Shown piece by piece: positions 56,567 through 64,000 of a stretch of DNA of 64,000 nucleotides. Source of the stretch: Candidatus Sumerlaea chitinivorans. GTDB taxonomy: Bacteria > Sumerlaeota > Sumerlaeia > Sumerlaeales > Sumerlaeaceae. Within the stretch, counting starts at the first letter, position 1, and each line of letters begins with the position of its first letter. The notes beneath the pieces were generated by a model. It was not told the origin of the DNA, did no database searches, and was given only the letters and a program-made list of their open reading frames with translations. The DNA lies in contig CP030759.1 of assembly GCA_003290465.1 (NCBI GenBank), forward strand, positions 186,001 through 250,000, given 5' to 3'. Position numbers and translations under genes: made by a program.

Positions 56567-56827
56567 CTAACGTCCTGCCGAGTAAGCTTTGGCCACGTAG
56601 CCTTTGCCCTCATCTTCCCAGACGTAGATGGTGGTCCCTGTCTGATTGGTGGTGACTATGTAGCGGGGGAGTAGGGAGGCGCCAATGATAGGCGTCTGCG
56701 CCTGAGCCGTAGCTACAAAAGAGCTGGCCACGGGTGGCTGACCCGAGAGCGGAGCAAGCAGGCGTAGGCCAACGTCCAGCGCCAAGAGAGCGGCGATCAC
56801 ACCAAGCATCCATTTTGTCGAGTTCAT
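56567..56827 (-). CDS. small membrane-anchored or secreted protein, unknown
   Basis: 86 residues from MNSTKWMLGV. A hydrophobic helix or signal (about 5-26) is followed by a roughly 60-residue periplasmic part ending TGTTIYVWEDEGKGYVAKAYSAG. I do not recognise it. Convergent with the WecG-like gene. Confidence 0.6.
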   Translation of the reverse strand: MNSTKWMLGVIAALLALDVGLRLLAPLSGQPPVASSFVATAQAQTPIIGASLLPRYIVTTNQTGTTIYVWEDEGKGYVAKAYSAGR

Positions 56828-57025
56828 GGGGTTTTCTCCTGCCGTATGTTTCGCTGCTGAGTCAGGTGGCCTGTTCTCGTCCCCGAATTCCCAGCAGCCG
56901 TATAAGTTTTTGAGGTTGAACTCATGTCGGACTTGACCACAAAAGGTTATTCCTATCAGCAAGAAAATCGCGCGACAATCTGCGATGGGTCGTGCAAGAC
57001 GACAGTTTGGTGAAGGAGATTGACG

Positions 57026-58891
57026 GTGAGCGCTCAGGTCACATCGGCACCACGGAAAGTTCGTAAGAATCCAATGGCAGGCCAAACCCTTACGGGCGCA
57101 GAAATGATTGTGCAGGTTTTAGCCGATGAAGGCGTCGATACAGTATTTGGCTACAGTGGTGGAGCCATTCTTCCAACCTTCGACGCGATTTTCCGCTATA
57201 ACGCAGCCCACTCAAAAGGCAAAAAAGATGCGATCCAACTCATCGTCCCGGCAAACGAGCAAGGGGCCGGCTTCATGGCTGCCGGTTATGCTCGCAGCAG
57301 CGGTAAGGTGGGTGTTTTCATCGTTACCTCAGGCCCCGGCGCCACGAACACAGTTACACCCATTCGGGATTGTATGGCGGACTCAGTGCCTGTGGTCCTG
57401 ATTTGTGGCCAAGTGCCTCGTTCCGCAATCGGGACGGATGCCTTCCAGGAAGCCCCAGTGTTCAACATTATGAGTGCGTGCGCGAAGCACGTGTTTCTTG
57501 TAAAGAACCCCGAGGAACTGGAAGCAACGGTTCGCACGGCTTTCGAGATTGCGCGCTCAGGTCGCCCCGGTCCGGTGGTCATTGATGTGCCCAAGGACGT
57601 ACAGAACTGGTCAGGAGTTTTCCGTGGCGAAGGCCTACTGAATCTGCGCGGTTACCGCGAGCGCATCCAGCATCTCGAAGAATCGCGCATCACGAAGGAG
57701 CAGGCGCGTGACTTTTTCAAGATGCTTCTCCGCTCCGAACGCCCCTTGTTGTATGTGGGAGGTGGCGTGATCAATGCGAACGCCGCTGCTGAACTTCGAA
57801 AGTTCAGCCAGCGTTTCAACATTCCCGTGGTCACGACTCTGATGGGCATCGGGGCCATGGACACGCGAAGCGAACTGTGCCTGCACATGCTGGGAATGCA
57901 CGGCACGGCGTATGCAAACTATGCGGTGGAGGATTGTGATTTTCTGATCGCGGTCGGCGCACGCTTTGATGATCGCGTTGCGGGCAAAGTGGCTGAGTTT
58001 GCTCCCAATGCCCGCGACATTGCTCACATTGATATTGACGCTGCAGAAATTGGAAAAGTGAAGCCGGTGACGTGGAGCCATGTCGGAGATGCCAAGACTG
58101 CCCTTGCGGACCTGCTCGAATACGGTCGGCACTTCAAGAAGGACTTCTCGAAATGGGTCGAGCACGTAAAGGCCCTCAAACGCGACTACCCGCTCAATTA
58201 TGACAGAAAATCCCCTCTCATCCAGCCGCAATATGTGATCGAATGCCTCAACGAAATCACCAAGGGAGAAGCGATCATCACCACAGGAGTTGGCCAGCAC
58301 CAGATGTGGGCCGCCCAATACGGTGAGTTCCGTCATCCGCGCACGTGGCTTACCTCGGGTAGCATGGGAACGATGGGGTTCGGCCTGCCGGCGGCCATCG
58401 GCGCTCAATTCGCAAATCCCGATAAGCTCGTCGTCGATGTCGACGGCGACGGGAGCTTGCGTATGAATCTTGGGGAGCTCGAAACAGTAACCACCTACAA
58501 TCTGCCGGTGAAAGTCCTGCTGTTGAACAACTATGGCGATGGAATGGTTCGCCAATGGCAGAGGTTGTATTTCGGCAAGCGTTTCACCGCGAGTGACAAA
58601 TCCTTGCGCAAGAAAGACTTCATCAAAGCGGCTCAAGCCGATGGCTTTGAATTTGCCAAGCGTGTGACCGACAAGTCGAAGGTGCGCAAGGCGCTTGAAG
58701 AATTCGTTCAGTTCAACGGGCCAGCGTTCCTTGAGGTGATCATTGATCCAGACGCTGGGGTGTTCCCGATGGTCGGGCCCGGGATGGGTTACAAAGAAAT
58801 GGTCACGGGGGATTTCATCAAAGCCCGGCCAGTTCCTCCGAAACCCGTGGATTTGGAAGTGGACATGACGAAGATTCCCGATCTCTTCTGA
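57026..58891 (+). CDS. ilvB: acetolactate synthase, large subunit type
   Basis: 621 residues. I chose GTG at 57026 because GAAGGAG lies 8 bp upstream; a TTG six bases earlier would be too close. ThDP enzyme: GYSGGAILPTFDAI with the catalytic Glu in NEQGAGFMAAGYA, FAD/middle domain, and the ThDP-metal motif GDGSLRMNLGELETV...NLPVKVLLLNNYGDGMVRQWQ. It joins two pyruvates (or pyruvate and 2-oxobutyrate) for branched-chain amino acids. No ilvN regulatory subunit or other ilv gene is in the window. Confidence 0.93.
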   Translation: MSAQVTSAPRKVRKNPMAGQTLTGAEMIVQVLADEGVDTVFGYSGGAILPTFDAIFRYNAAHSKGKKDAIQLIVPANEQGAGFMAAGYARSSGKVGVFIVTSGPGATNTVTPIRDCMADSVPVVLICGQVPRSAIGTDAFQEAPVFNIMSACAKHVFLVKNPEELEATVRTAFEIARSGRPGPVVIDVPKDVQNWSGVFRGEGLLNLRGYRERIQHLEESRITKEQARDFFKMLLRSERPLLYVGGGVINANAAAELRKFSQRFNIPVVTTLMGIGAMDTRSELCLHMLGMHGTAYANYAVEDCDFLIAVGARFDDRVAGKVAEFAPNARDIAHIDIDAAEIGKVKPVTWSHVGDAKTALADLLEYGRHFKKDFSKWVEHVKALKRDYPLNYDRKSPLIQPQYVIECLNEITKGEAIITTGVGQHQMWAAQYGEFRHPRTWLTSGSMGTMGFGLPAAIGAQFANPDKLVVDVDGDGSLRMNLGELETVTTYNLPVKVLLLNNYGDGMVRQWQRLYFGKRFTASDKSLRKKDFIKAAQADGFEFAKRVTDKSKVRKALEEFVQFNGPAFLEVIIDPDAGVFPMVGPGMGYKEMVTGDFIKARPVPPKPVDLEVDMTKIPDLF

Positions 58892-58981
58892 TCTGGGTGT
58901 CTTGCTTTGTGGATAGACTCCGTTGGCTCTGAGTAAAAAGAGCATCATCATGGCAGGGCAGGAGGGGAGGACAGAGTCCGC

Positions 58982-61804
58982 GTGAAGAACTCGGGGAATG
59001 GACGTGTGCTGTGGTGGAAAGATGCTGCCGCGCTCACCCTGATTGTAGCAGCCGTTGCGCTTTTTGACGGGCCGACGCTGCTGGGGCGCATCTCGCTCGA
59101 CAGCGACAATGTGTTTTTCTACATTCCGTTTTACTCATTGGCGCGCGAGGGGGCGCTACTGCTTTGGGATCCGTATTCAGTTTGCGGGCTCCCTCTCTTG
59201 GGAAATTTGCAGTATGCCTTGCTCTATCCTTTGCGCCTAGCCTTCGTGTGGTTTGATGCTTTGCGCGTCTATGGCCCATTCTGTTTCGCCCATTGGGTGA
59301 TCGGTGGCATCGGAGCATATGTTCTCGGCCGGACGATGGGCGTTCGCCGGTTCGCAGCCCTCCTCGGTGCCATCAGTTTTGCATGTGGCGGGTTCATTCA
59401 AGGTCGTGTATCGAATCCCAGCTTGTTTTTCACAGCGGTTTGGTTTCCACTTGTGGTGGCCGCCGCCATCCGGGCCAGTACGATTGCATCTCCCCGAAGT
59501 TCATCCTTTCTCGCGTTTTCGTTTTTCTTACTCGCTGCGGGCGGTTCTCCACACAACACCTTCTTCGCGGTCGTGGCTGTGGGTCTTGCTTTCGTTTTTG
59601 CGCTTGTGGGAAAACCGCTTCGGGTTCAGCCCACTGCCACACCTCCGACCCGAACACGAGTTCTTGGAAGTGGCGTTTTTGCGCTTTGCCTGTCGGTTGC
59701 CATGTTTGCGCCTGTCTGGTGGCATGCCATCGAACTACTGCCGCGCACAATTCGTCGTCAGGCGAGCTTTGCGGACGTCACAGAAGGTGGACTCCAATGG
59801 ACTGAGCTTCCTCGGCTGTGGGTGGGCGGACTGGGAACCCCTGAGTTTGCGGACAAGACAAGTTTTCAAGGTCTCTTGGCTTTAACATTTGTGCTAATTG
59901 CCGGCTGGCAGGTGGTGTCCGCCAAACCCACCGAAAAGCGCCGGTTTTCAGCACATCCTCTTGTGATTTACGCTGTGACCTTATGCGTGTTGGGTATCCT
60001 CACGGCGTTAGGAGCTCGTGGGGGCATCTATCATCTCATTTATGCGATCCCGGGGTTTCGGTTTCTCATCGGCCCGGCTCGCGCACTGATTCTTTTCAAC
60101 ACCGGCTGGTGCATGCTCCTTATGTTGGCGGCTCACCGCGTTCTTCCTTCACTCAAGCTGCCCAAGCTCCTTGTGATGCTGTGTGCTCTGATTGCGGTGG
60201 TGTTTCTTGCCAATGCGTGGCTCGAGTATAGCTTCCGTGGAATTGTTTTCGCATTTTCCCATGTCGGGACGATTTCGCACGTCGACTACCTTCGCATCAT
60301 CGTGCCCTTCTGGCTCGGCGTCGTTGGCTTGGCGTTGTGGGTTGCTTCACGACCGAGGCTACCGTGGCACTGGCGGGCCGCCCTGCTCTTAGCTGTCCAC
60401 GTCGCAAACCTCTGGCATTTTCATCAACGCCAGTATTTGCGTTTTGAAGATACCAACTATTTCGCTCCTTCCCCAACCGTGGAACGCCTACGGGCTCTAC
60501 CTAAAATTGGCGAAAGTCGAATCCTTTGCTACGATCCGCTTCGTTTGCACGTCGTGGATATGAACGATAGCCGCGCGCGGGATTTCCTTATGTCGAAACT
60601 CTCGGACTATTACCGATTGCGAGAAGTCCAGGGTTACGATCCTTTGATTCTTCGGGATTATGTGGAGTTCTTGACTCTCTGCGGCGGGCGGAGCCCTATT
60701 GATGACCCTTTCCGAACCGTTCACGTTGCGGATCCACTATCCTTACTTCCCGATGCGACGGGCGCACGTTACCTTGTCGGGAACCCCTATGTCCGTCTCC
60801 TGACGCGAGACCCATACCAGCGGGAGGTATCCCTGCCACCTCAACGAGCTACGGCGATCCATTTCGTCTCAGTGTGCACGAACTCACAAGCTATGCCGGA
60901 GGGCGCAGTGGTGGGGAACTTCATCATTCAAGGACGCGATGGGGACACCACACGCGTTCCCGTAAGGCTTGGCCGCGAAACGGCCGACATTGTGGCTACA
61001 GACCCGACCACCCGTTGTGCGCACCGACATCCTCCCACGGCGCAACGGTGGCTGGCATACCGCCTGCCCTACAACCGGAAGATTTGGAATGCGAATTATG
61101 TGGGGAGCATTCCTCTTGAAGGCGCTCCGGAGATTGTCCGCATCGGATGGGTGCCGCGAACCGGCACTTTGGCGGATTTTGTCGTGCTGGCGTACGGGAT
61201 CGAGACTCCGCCACAATCCGGCGATCGCTTAGTAAATTTGACGCCGACCGAGGCGGTTGCGCCAATCTATGAAAACTTGCGAGCGGTGCCGCTTGCTTAT
61301 CTCGTGCACGAGACGACCTTGGCGGAGACACTGCGCGACACCGTGGCTGTTTTGCGCGAGCACCGGGACTCGCTGACCTCTCTGGCGGTAGTTCACGATC
61401 CCGCGCATGTGCTGGCTGCGAGCTGGAAAGAGGATCCCACGGACCGCGTGGAAATCCTTGCCCATAGGGGGGGGGACGTGCAGTTGCGGGTAACTGTGTG
61501 GCGTCCCCCAGCTGTACTCGTGCTGACGGAATCCCACTATCCCGGATGGCGGGTGTGGGTGAATGGGCGCGAGCGCCCGCTCCTCCGCGTCAATGGTGTA
61601 TTTCAAGGAGTTCGACTGGATGAAGCTGGGACGAATCTTGTCCGTTTCGCGTACCTCCCACGATCCCTGTTCTGGACTTTCCTCACAGCCTCTCTTGGCT
61701 TTCTCGGTGGGGTGATCGCATTGATGGTGAGCCCGCGAAGACAGCTGAGCAAGGAACCAAGAAACGGGGATGCGCGGAGCACGTTGTCGGCGGGCAACGC
61801 TTAG
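58982..61804 (+). CDS. YfhO-like polytopic membrane protein (second)
   Basis: 940 residues from a GTG with GGAGG upstream. About twelve helices with the first-loop pattern ISLDSDNVFFYIPFYSLAREGALLLWDPYSVCGLPLLGNLQ. The periplasmic beta domain ends LTESHYPGWRVWVNGRERPLLRVNG, then one last helix, as in the other YfhO-like protein in this window (20072-23059). Expected to act in envelope glycosylation from a polyprenyl-phosphate donor; substrate unknown. Follows ilvB by 90 bp with no evident link. Confidence 0.77.
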   Translation: MKNSGNGRVLWWKDAAALTLIVAAVALFDGPTLLGRISLDSDNVFFYIPFYSLAREGALLLWDPYSVCGLPLLGNLQYALLYPLRLAFVWFDALRVYGPFCFAHWVIGGIGAYVLGRTMGVRRFAALLGAISFACGGFIQGRVSNPSLFFTAVWFPLVVAAAIRASTIASPRSSSFLAFSFFLLAAGGSPHNTFFAVVAVGLAFVFALVGKPLRVQPTATPPTRTRVLGSGVFALCLSVAMFAPVWWHAIELLPRTIRRQASFADVTEGGLQWTELPRLWVGGLGTPEFADKTSFQGLLALTFVLIAGWQVVSAKPTEKRRFSAHPLVIYAVTLCVLGILTALGARGGIYHLIYAIPGFRFLIGPARALILFNTGWCMLLMLAAHRVLPSLKLPKLLVMLCALIAVVFLANAWLEYSFRGIVFAFSHVGTISHVDYLRIIVPFWLGVVGLALWVASRPRLPWHWRAALLLAVHVANLWHFHQRQYLRFEDTNYFAPSPTVERLRALPKIGESRILCYDPLRLHVVDMNDSRARDFLMSKLSDYYRLREVQGYDPLILRDYVEFLTLCGGRSPIDDPFRTVHVADPLSLLPDATGARYLVGNPYVRLLTRDPYQREVSLPPQRATAIHFVSVCTNSQAMPEGAVVGNFIIQGRDGDTTRVPVRLGRETADIVATDPTTRCAHRHPPTAQRWLAYRLPYNRKIWNANYVGSIPLEGAPEIVRIGWVPRTGTLADFVVLAYGIETPPQSGDRLVNLTPTEAVAPIYENLRAVPLAYLVHETTLAETLRDTVAVLREHRDSLTSLAVVHDPAHVLAASWKEDPTDRVEILAHRGGDVQLRVTVWRPPAVLVLTESHYPGWRVWVNGRERPLLRVNGVFQGVRLDEAGTNLVRFAYLPRSLFWTFLTASLGFLGGVIALMVSPRRQLSKEPRNGDARSTLSAGNA

Positions 61805-61862
61805 CCGGCGATAGCACGTGCTTCAAGGTGCAACGATATGACAGGTCAGGGAGACCGGGGCT

Positions 61863-62204
61863 TTAGAAGGTCAGTCGAATCAGGTACCAGAGCTGTTCCC
61901 AGAGCTTCGAGGCAATCTCGCGAACGTCGAAGGTGCCCAGCCAAAAATAAAAGACTCCCCAAATAAAGGCCAGCAGAGCGAGAACGACAACAAAGTACTT
62001 CAATTGCGCTTTCAGCGAAAATCGGCTTCGGGGCGGGTTCATCGTCAGGATGTTTGCGCGCCATTGCCGAAACTCCTCGATGCATTCCGAACTACAGAAG
62101 ATTCCCTCGCTCATGAAAATCCGGCACTCTGCGCAAATGGGCGCCAAACACTGTTTGCATTTCGTAACAGCTTTGCGGGTGGGATGATTTTTGCACCACT
62201 CCAT
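61863..62204 (-). CDS. zinc-finger (B-box-like) single-pass membrane protein
   Basis: 113 residues. The N-terminus has Cys4, His7, Cys16, Cys19, Cys24, Cys27, Cys37 and Cys41 (CKNH, CKQC, CAEC, CSSEC), a zinc-binding pattern of the B-box kind. One membrane helix (about 70-90) and a short tail follow. Function unknown; similar small zinc-finger/membrane proteins occur in Planctomycetes and relatives. The secreted NlpC-like gene lies 81 bp upstream on the same strand. Confidence 0.7.
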   Translation of the reverse strand: MEWCKNHPTRKAVTKCKQCLAPICAECRIFMSEGIFCSSECIEEFRQWRANILTMNPPRSRFSLKAQLKYFVVVLALLAFIWGVFYFWLGTFDVREIASKLWEQLWYLIRLTF

Positions 62205-62285
62205 CGCTGTCTATTCCTTCGCCAATTCACGCATCTTGCAAGATCTCGCCACAAAAATACAGCCCACTTGTCTCGAACAAGAGCA

Positions 62286-63896
62286 TTAGTATTCGCGCCA
62301 CTCTTCAATACTGCTTAGTGCTGGGAAAAAGAGCTCAAGCACTCGGTTGGCGAGAGCGGCGCGGGTCGTGCTTGCAGTAATCGCTTCGAATGGGAATCCT
62401 AAGTAGACAATCGAGGCGTTGAGGGTACTCGACCCCACTGGTCCAACGTACATGATTCCCGCACCTTGGGTCGCATTGTACCGCAGGATCAGCGTGGCGC
62501 CCGCTTGCGGGGAGATTACGTCCGGATACAGCACATTGAACATCCCGCCGGAACCGTTGTCGAAAGTCCCCGTGATTCCCTCGAAGGGGGTGCCGGGAAC
62601 CCCCTCAAGGGCATAGCCGTTGCCAGCCGATCCATCGGAAACGTAATTCGCTTTTAGGTAGTTCGTCACAAACGGCACGTCGTTGATCGTGTTGGCTTTT
62701 GCGATGAGATCGTAGAGAAGCTCAGAACCGGAGATAAACAGCTTTCCCCCGCCCTCAAGGTAACGCTGCAATTGGAGCTGTTCTTGATAACTCAGGGCAT
62801 CATCCGTACTGGATTCGTCCCCGAGAAGCCACCACACACAATCGTAATTACGGAGGTCCACGCTCCAATCCACGACCCGCAAATTGTCCACGGAATCAAA
62901 TGCGAGTGGTTTGGCAGCGATGCATTGCGCATCGCGAATTAGAAAACTGTGCGCATTGCCGCCAGATTCCGTTTTGCGCGTCCAGCGGTCGTAACCATTC
63001 ACAAGCAAGACTTTGGGCCAGCCCGAGGCGAGCCGCAGGGGCAAAATGCTCGACGGGGTGGACTCCCCACCCGCATTGAGTGCTGTGACGCGGAAGTAAT
63101 AAACCACGCTGGGAGAAAGCCCGGTCACGGGCGCTTGTTGCGCTTGTGGGCCAAGGGTAGATTCGTCGGCCACCCGTGTCCACGTGGAGAGGTCGGTACT
63201 CATATAAACCCGAAAACCGATATCTGCGGCTCCCCGAAAATCGATTACGGCGCTGGAAGAGCCAGTGGCGGTCGCGCCAATGATAGAAGGCCACGGCACC
63301 ACGTAGTTGTACCTTCGTGGCTCGTAGTTGGCATCCGTCGGTAACACTCTTCGCACGACTCGGCCGGGGCTAACACCTGTTGTACATTCGAGAAGCATCG
63401 TGAGGTTGGTGGCTGTGTATTTCTCGAAGATCCTCACGTGAGAACCTGCGTTGTTCATGAGGTCCCCCGGAGCAATCAGGGCATAGCTCGTCAGTGTTGT
63501 GACTGAGGGAAACGAACTGGTCGTATAGCGGCCCGACTTTAGACACAGTGACGCAAACCCAGAACAATCGTCACCGTAAGTCCCGCTCACAATTGCCGCC
63601 GAATTCGTGTCACCCGCCCATCCGCAATTCGTGACAACGTTTAGCCAAAACGAGTCTCGAGTGTCATAGCCTCCCCATTTGTACGCGATTCCTTGCTTCG
63701 TCCCCGTCGTGGTATATGGGCACGTTGCGTTGGCCACTCCTGAATAGATGTTACAGTCTTTGCAGGGCCATTGAAGCAGGTACATCTCGTAGCCGATTTC
63801 GAGAATTTGATCGCGTGCCATCGTGGCAGGAGCCGCAAGGGCTGCGGCTCCAGAAACCAAAACAGCGAGGGTAAGCAATAGCCGCAGGCGACTCAT
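62286..63896 (-). CDS. secreted NlpC/P60-like protein with FN3 and GATase-like domains
   Basis: 536 residues from MSRLRLLLTL, whose ATG overlaps the TGA of the gene before it. A signal peptide ends near AALAAPA. Cys111 in GDDCSGFAS and His153 in AGSHVRIFEK fit an NlpC/P60-type Cys-His peptidase or amidase core (about 30-200). An FN3-like domain (about 205-300) precedes a flavodoxin/GATase-like domain (about 305-530, KVLLVNGYDRW, DCVWWLLGDESS, LQRYLEGGGKLFISGSEL). I infer a cell-wall or peptide hydrolase. Confidence 0.72.
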   Translation of the reverse strand: MSRLRLLLTLAVLVSGAAALAAPATMARDQILEIGYEMYLLQWPCKDCNIYSGVANATCPYTTTGTKQGIAYKWGGYDTRDSFWLNVVTNCGWAGDTNSAAIVSGTYGDDCSGFASLCLKSGRYTTSSFPSVTTLTSYALIAPGDLMNNAGSHVRIFEKYTATNLTMLLECTTGVSPGRVVRRVLPTDANYEPRRYNYVVPWPSIIGATATGSSSAVIDFRGAADIGFRVYMSTDLSTWTRVADESTLGPQAQQAPVTGLSPSVVYYFRVTALNAGGESTPSSILPLRLASGWPKVLLVNGYDRWTRKTESGGNAHSFLIRDAQCIAAKPLAFDSVDNLRVVDWSVDLRNYDCVWWLLGDESSTDDALSYQEQLQLQRYLEGGGKLFISGSELLYDLIAKANTINDVPFVTNYLKANYVSDGSAGNGYALEGVPGTPFEGITGTFDNGSGGMFNVLYPDVISPQAGATLILRYNATQGAGIMYVGPVGSSTLNASIVYLGFPFEAITASTTRAALANRVLELFFPALSSIEEWREY

Positions 63897-64000
63897 GGGA
63901 CTACCCTTCGCGAGGTAAAGGTGACACCCTGAGGCGTGGTCAGCATCTGCCACAAAGTGCCGTCGGGGAGTACTTCAAATTTTTCGTAAACCGTAGTAAA
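63893..64000 (-). CDS. C-terminal end of an unknown protein
   Basis: The last 35 residues (FTTVYEKFEVLPDGTLWQML...VVP) of a gene that enters from the right edge; its stop TGA overlaps the ATG of the NlpC-like gene. The overlap places them in one operon. Too short to name. Confidence 0.6.
   Translation of the reverse strand, partial: FTTVYEKFEVLPDGTLWQMLTTPQGVTFTSRRVVP

Noticed and set aside
57635-58951. 438-codon open frame antisense to ilvB
   Set aside because: Shadow of a conserved gene; His- and Arg-rich, no family resemblance.

Overview
The window reads as ordinary bacterial chromosome: about 55 protein genes and two tRNAs, densely packed on both strands. I see no insertion sequence, phage, CRISPR array or rRNA. 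GC looks moderately high (mid 50s by eye). The organism is a diderm: it has lipopolysaccharide genes (KpsF/KdsD, LptB), periplasmic and lipoprotein signals, and a type IV pilin system. The mix also includes a TIGR01777 epimerase, a DUF1844 protein, an archaeal/eukaryotic-type prolyl-tRNA synthetase, MetY-MetX-MetW, Rex, PyrR, several GT-C membrane proteins and short pilins with a cysteine-rich C-terminus. This suggests a little-studied lineage near the Planctomycetes/Verrucomicrobia/Omnitrophica or Sumerlaeota (BRC1). That placement is inference; no marker here settles it.

Layout. 1-3.4 kb: the end of hemW, a B12-binding radical SAM enzyme and a class II glutamine amidotransferase. 3.9-8.5 kb: a membrane-anchored parvulin translationally coupled to a GT39-like glycosyltransferase, then tRNA-Gln. 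8.7-11.9 kb: a methionine operon metY-metX-metW. 11.9-20 kb: an O-antigen-ligase/TPR protein, malic enzyme, an epimerase, PyrR, tRNA-Thr, Rex and a corrinoid protein. 20-29.9 kb: a YfhO-like protein, a large PAS/GAF/HD-GYP sensor, a degenerate nuclease-fold protein, a pterin synthase, an OB/thioredoxin-fold protein and a dehydrogenase. 29.9-34 kb: a Mn/Zn ABC importer. 34-38 kb: secreted/TPR proteins, GrpE, DUF1844 and a DegT aminotransferase. 38-42.3 kb: an OFA-family transporter coupled to a PEPCK/HPr-kinase-like protein, with a divergent LysR regulator. 42.3-47.5 kb: HU, a thiamine-binding-like protein, a glycosyltransferase, ProS and a patatin. 47.5-52.8 kb: a Dol-P-mannose-synthase-like GT2, two TMTC-like GT-C/TPR proteins and two paralogous type IV pilins. 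53-64 kb: KdsD, signal peptidase, LptB, a WecG-like transferase, acetolactate synthase, a second YfhO-like protein, a zinc-finger membrane protein and a secreted NlpC-like protein.

Two loci deserve most attention. First, the pilin locus: the upstream pilin has a near-consensus sigma-54 promoter with two tandem 20-bp palindromes 21 bp apart at enhancer distance, an intrinsic terminator separates the two pilins, and two TMTC-type membrane glycosyltransferases plus a polyprenyl-phosphate-sugar synthase-like GT2 lie beside them. I infer a pilin O-glycosylation locus. Second, the DUF4914-like kinase-fold protein overlaps its OFA transporter by ATGA, and a divergent LysR gene shares its control region. 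That region holds an 8-bp inverted repeat with an 11-bp spacer, the classic LysR operator shape. I infer a regulated carboxylate uptake and phosphotransfer module that has not been described.
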